Shown in pieces: positions 61,712 through 64,000 of a stretch of DNA of 64,000 nucleotides. Source of the stretch: Kaistia algarum (GTDB lineage Bacteria; Pseudomonadota; Alphaproteobacteria; Rhizobiales; Kaistiaceae); contig NZ_JAPKNJ010000003.1 in NCBI RefSeq assembly GCF_026343945.1, positions 310,001-374,000 of the forward strand, read 5' to 3'. The stretch's first letter is position 1, and each line of letters begins with the position of its first letter. The notes below the pieces were generated by a model. It saw only the letters and a list, made by a program, of their open reading frames with translations, made no database searches and was not told the origin of the DNA. The position numbers and the translations under genes are program-made.

Positions 61712-61742
61712 GGCAGCTCCGCCCGCATCCGGCGGAGCTGCC
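61712..61742 (+). terminator. Perfect 12-bp stem-loop after binding-protein gene
   Basis: GGCAGCTCCGCC pairs perfectly with GGCGGAGCTGCC around a 7-nt loop, 7 bp after the stop, followed by TCTTTCG. This is the strongest hairpin of the window. Incomplete termination would set a high ratio of binding protein to the downstream permease. Confidence 0.7.
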
Positions 61743-61777
61743 TCTTTCGTGACCACGAGATCTTGAGGCGTCGCGAC

Positions 61778-63898
61778 ATGTCGGTTTCTGAATCCTTTGC
61801 CAAATGGCGATACCGGCTCGTCCCGGATCATCTGCTCGGCGAGGTGCTCTCGAAGAACTGGATCGACAACACGATCCCGTTCCTCTTCCTCATCATCGTG
61901 GTCGTGCTGTTCCAGTCGCTGATCCCCGGCTTTCTTTCGATCGCCGGGTTCGCCGATCTGGCCCGCCAATTGGGCGAGGTCGCCTTCGTGGCGATCGGGC
62001 TCGCCATCGTCATGCTGGCCGGCGGTATCGACCTGTCCGTCGGTTCGGTTTTCGCGCTCGCCAATTTCGCGGCGCTCGCCTTCATCAATTATCTCGGCTG
62101 GCCGCTCTATCTCGCCATTCCCGCCGTCGCCGCCATCGGGGCTTTCGTCGGCCTGATCAACGGCCTGCTCGTCGGCTATCTGCGGTTGCGCGCCTTCCTG
62201 ACGACGCTGGCGACGCTGATCATCGTGCGCGCCGTCGTCGACCTGCTCATCCTCGCCTATGCCCGCAAGGTCGCGATGACGATGAGCGATTCCGACGCCT
62301 GGCTGTTCCTGGGCGAGGGCGATTTCTTCGGCATCCCGTTCAATTTCGTGCTGCTCGTGGCTGTCGCCATCATCGCGCATCTGGTGCTGAGCCGCTCGCG
62401 CTATGGCTGGCACATCCTGGCCGTGGGCGGCTCGCGCCGCTCGGCCTATAATGCCGGCATCGCGGTCCGCCGCACCATCTGCATCACCTATGTCATCTCC
62501 GGCATGTTCGCGGCGATCGGCGGCATGTTCTACGCCGCCCGGCTCGGCAGCGTCGGTCCGGACACCGGCATCGGCCTCGAAGTCACCGTGCTGACGGCGG
62601 CCGTGCTCGGCGGCGTCAGCCTCGGCGGCGGTCGTGGCTCGATCTTCAAGGCGCTGCTCGGCACCGCGATCGTGCTCCTCGTCACCAACAGCCTGATCCG
62701 CCTCAACATGCCGAGCGGTGCGACGCCGTTGGTGCTCGGGCTTCTCCTGCTGCTCGCGGTCGCGGTCGATATCCGCTGGCTCAAGAACCGCCACAAGCTG
62801 CTGTCGCGGGTCTATGTGTCGCCGACCTATTTCGAGCTGCCGCAGCGCCCGGCGACCGAAGCCGGCTCCGCCTCGCCCTATGCCGTCAACGATGCCTTCC
62901 ATGGCGTCGAGGCGATCGGCCTCGGCGAGCTGGATGGCCCGGAAGACATGATCTTCGACAGCCATGACAATCTCTATACCGGCGGCCGGCAGGGCGACAT
63001 CGTCCGCTTCCTGGCGCCCGACTACCGCAAGTCCGAGGTCTTCGTTCATCTCGGCGGCTTCCCGCTCGGCCTTGCCTTCGACGCCAAGGACAATCTTCAC
63101 GCCTGCGTCGCCGGCATGGGCGTCTACATGGTGACGCCCGAGCGCGAGATCGTGCGTCTGTCGGACGAGACCAATCGCAGCTTGCTGTCGATCATCGACG
63201 ATTCCCGCATCCGCATGGCCGATGATCTCGACATCGCCCCCGATGGCCGGGTCTTCTTCAGCGAGGCGACGGTTCGCTACGGCGTGTCCGACTGGGCCGT
63301 CGATGCGCTGGAAGGCCGCGGCAATGGCCGCATCATCGCCTATGACCCCCGCAGCAAGACGACCCGCACGGTTCTCTCCGGCCGGATCTTCCCCAACGGC
63401 ATCTGCATGGTCGGCGATGGCGAATCGCTGCTCTTCGCGGAGACCTGGGCCTGCCGCATCAGCCGGTTCTGGTTTGCGGGCCCGAAGAAGGGCCAGGTCG
63501 AGACTGTCGTCGCCGATCTGCCGGGCTATCCCGACAATCTGAACAAGGCGTCAGACGGAAGCTTCTGGGTCGCGCTCGCCGGCATGCGCTCGCCCGTCTT
63601 CGACATGAGCCTCACCGTGCCGTCGTTCCGCCGCCGCATGGCGCAGCGCGTCGCCATGGATGAATGGCTCTACCCGAACCTGAACACCGGCTGCGTGGTC
63701 AAGGTGTCACTGGACGGGACCGTGACGGAATCGCTCTGGGATCTCGGCGGCGCCTCGCATCCGCAGATCACCTCGGTGCGCGAGCACAAGGGCTATCTCT
63801 ATCTCGGCGGCATCAACAACAACCGCATCGGCCGCCACAAGCTGGCGGATGCGGACCCGTCCTGGACCAGCCAGTACGCCTATTGGGGACAGCCCTGA
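61778..63898 (+). CDS. CUT2 permease fused to an SMP-30/gluconolactonase-like domain
   Basis: 706 residues from the ATG at 61778 (GAGG 9 bp upstream). Residues about 1-345 are a full CUT2 permease (MLAGGIDLSVGSVFALANFA, GGVSLGGGRGSIFKALLG). Residues about 385-706 are a beta-propeller lactonase-like domain: GELDGPEDMIFDSHDNLYTG, then ADDLDIAPDGRVFFSEATVR, FPNGICMVGDGESLLFAETW and GYPDNLNKASDGSFWVALAG, a strictosidine synthase/SMP-30 pattern. There is no stop or frameshift between them. The lactonase part should lie on the cytoplasmic side and may hydrolyse a lactone on entry. Confidence 0.88.
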   Translation: MSVSESFAKWRYRLVPDHLLGEVLSKNWIDNTIPFLFLIIVVVLFQSLIPGFLSIAGFADLARQLGEVAFVAIGLAIVMLAGGIDLSVGSVFALANFAALAFINYLGWPLYLAIPAVAAIGAFVGLINGLLVGYLRLRAFLTTLATLIIVRAVVDLLILAYARKVAMTMSDSDAWLFLGEGDFFGIPFNFVLLVAVAIIAHLVLSRSRYGWHILAVGGSRRSAYNAGIAVRRTICITYVISGMFAAIGGMFYAARLGSVGPDTGIGLEVTVLTAAVLGGVSLGGGRGSIFKALLGTAIVLLVTNSLIRLNMPSGATPLVLGLLLLLAVAVDIRWLKNRHKLLSRVYVSPTYFELPQRPATEAGSASPYAVNDAFHGVEAIGLGELDGPEDMIFDSHDNLYTGGRQGDIVRFLAPDYRKSEVFVHLGGFPLGLAFDAKDNLHACVAGMGVYMVTPEREIVRLSDETNRSLLSIIDDSRIRMADDLDIAPDGRVFFSEATVRYGVSDWAVDALEGRGNGRIIAYDPRSKTTRTVLSGRIFPNGICMVGDGESLLFAETWACRISRFWFAGPKKGQVETVVADLPGYPDNLNKASDGSFWVALAGMRSPVFDMSLTVPSFRRRMAQRVAMDEWLYPNLNTGCVVKVSLDGTVTESLWDLGGASHPQITSVREHKGYLYLGGINNNRIGRHKLADADPSWTSQYAYWGQP

Positions 63899-64000
63899 TG
63901 TCGTTCCTCAAGCGAACCTATGATTCGATCTTCGGCGCAGGCGAGGCGGCGGTAACGGTGCCGCCGCTCGACGGGGCGCTGCTGCCGAACGACGCGCTGG
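63898..64000 (+). CDS. Partial gene, probably SMP-30-like or related, overlapping the fusion gene
   Basis: An ATG at 63898 overlaps the previous stop (TGATG) and the frame stays open to the window edge (34 codons: MSFLKRTYDSIFGAGEAA, VTVPPLDGALLPNDAL). Tight coupling shows it belongs to the importer operon. Too little is visible for certain assignment; the start is reminiscent of another SMP-30/lactonase-type protein. Confidence 0.55.
   Translation, partial: MSFLKRTYDSIFGAGEAAVTVPPLDGALLPNDAL

Noticed and set aside
61628..63100. 490-codon open frame on the minus strand
   Set aside because: It is antisense to the permease/SMP-30 fusion; long antisense frames are expected at this G+C and the sequence is low-complexity Asp/Glu/Arg-rich with no family match.
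1..64000. CRISPR array, tRNA or rRNA genes
   Set aside because: No regularly spaced identical repeats and no cloverleaf or rRNA sequence were recognised; the repeated elements are three long, widely spaced copies.

Overview
The window looks like a stretch of an alphaproteobacterial (Hyphomicrobiales/Rhizobiales-type) chromosome or large replicon. It has high G+C, dense gene packing with ATGA stop/start overlaps, many ribose/fructose-type sugar ABC importers, and LacI, ROK and GntR regulators. The genus cannot be fixed from sequence reading alone.

Region 1 (1-8867): two CUT2-type importers. The first is the tail of a permease, its binding protein, a GATase1-like protein and a FrcK-like kinase. 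The second is binding protein, permease and a short single-domain ATPase, followed without a break by a cyclase-family hydrolase and an amidase. A convergent ROK regulator and an HPP-CBS membrane protein follow (8883-11761).

Region 2 (11762-21714): after a dispersed repeat and a broken IS3 element come a DUF4432 epimerase-like gene and a divergent LacI regulator. Next is a CUT2 operon with an unusual double-length permease, a Gfo/Idh/MocA dehydrogenase and a galactonate-dehydratase-like enolase. Two matching LacI-type operators lie on the two promoters of this regulon.

Region 3 (22157-28429): stress and detoxification genes (two GSTs, a LysR regulator, a CMD/AhpD-like protein, DUF1348, a PNPOx-like flavoprotein, a WYL regulator, a VOC protein), ending in a transposase fragment.

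Region 4 (28507-46099): a catabolic island with a coenzyme F420 theme. A LivKHMGF importer is followed by a deacetylase-like hydrolase, a P1-family peptidase and an AsnC regulator. A second operon encodes an F420-type LLM oxidoreductase, an ectoine-hydrolase-like M24 protein and CofE-CofD-CofC of F420 biosynthesis. A divergent gene encodes a close look-alike of mycobacterial F420-dependent glucose-6-phosphate dehydrogenase with all the catalytic and phosphate-binding residues I checked. A class III aminotransferase and an aldehyde dehydrogenase complete the set. My reading is uptake, ring or amide hydrolysis, transamination and aldehyde oxidation of a nitrogen compound, with at least one F420-dependent step supplied with F420H2 by the glucose-6-phosphate dehydrogenase.

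Region 5 (46341-54510): a five-gene overlapping operon SWIM zinc finger / DUF5691 / MoxR-like AAA / DUF5682 / VWA. It is bracketed by IS remnants and a dispersed repeat, and is a candidate chaperone or conflict-type system of unknown function.

Region 6 (54988-64000): a GntR/FCD regulator with a perfect palindromic operator over the promoter of a ThDP enzyme and zinc alcohol dehydrogenase pair. Then a second GntR regulator and another CUT2 operon, in which one permease is fused to an SMP-30/gluconolactonase domain. The next gene runs off the window.

I saw no rRNA, tRNA, CRISPR array or origin.
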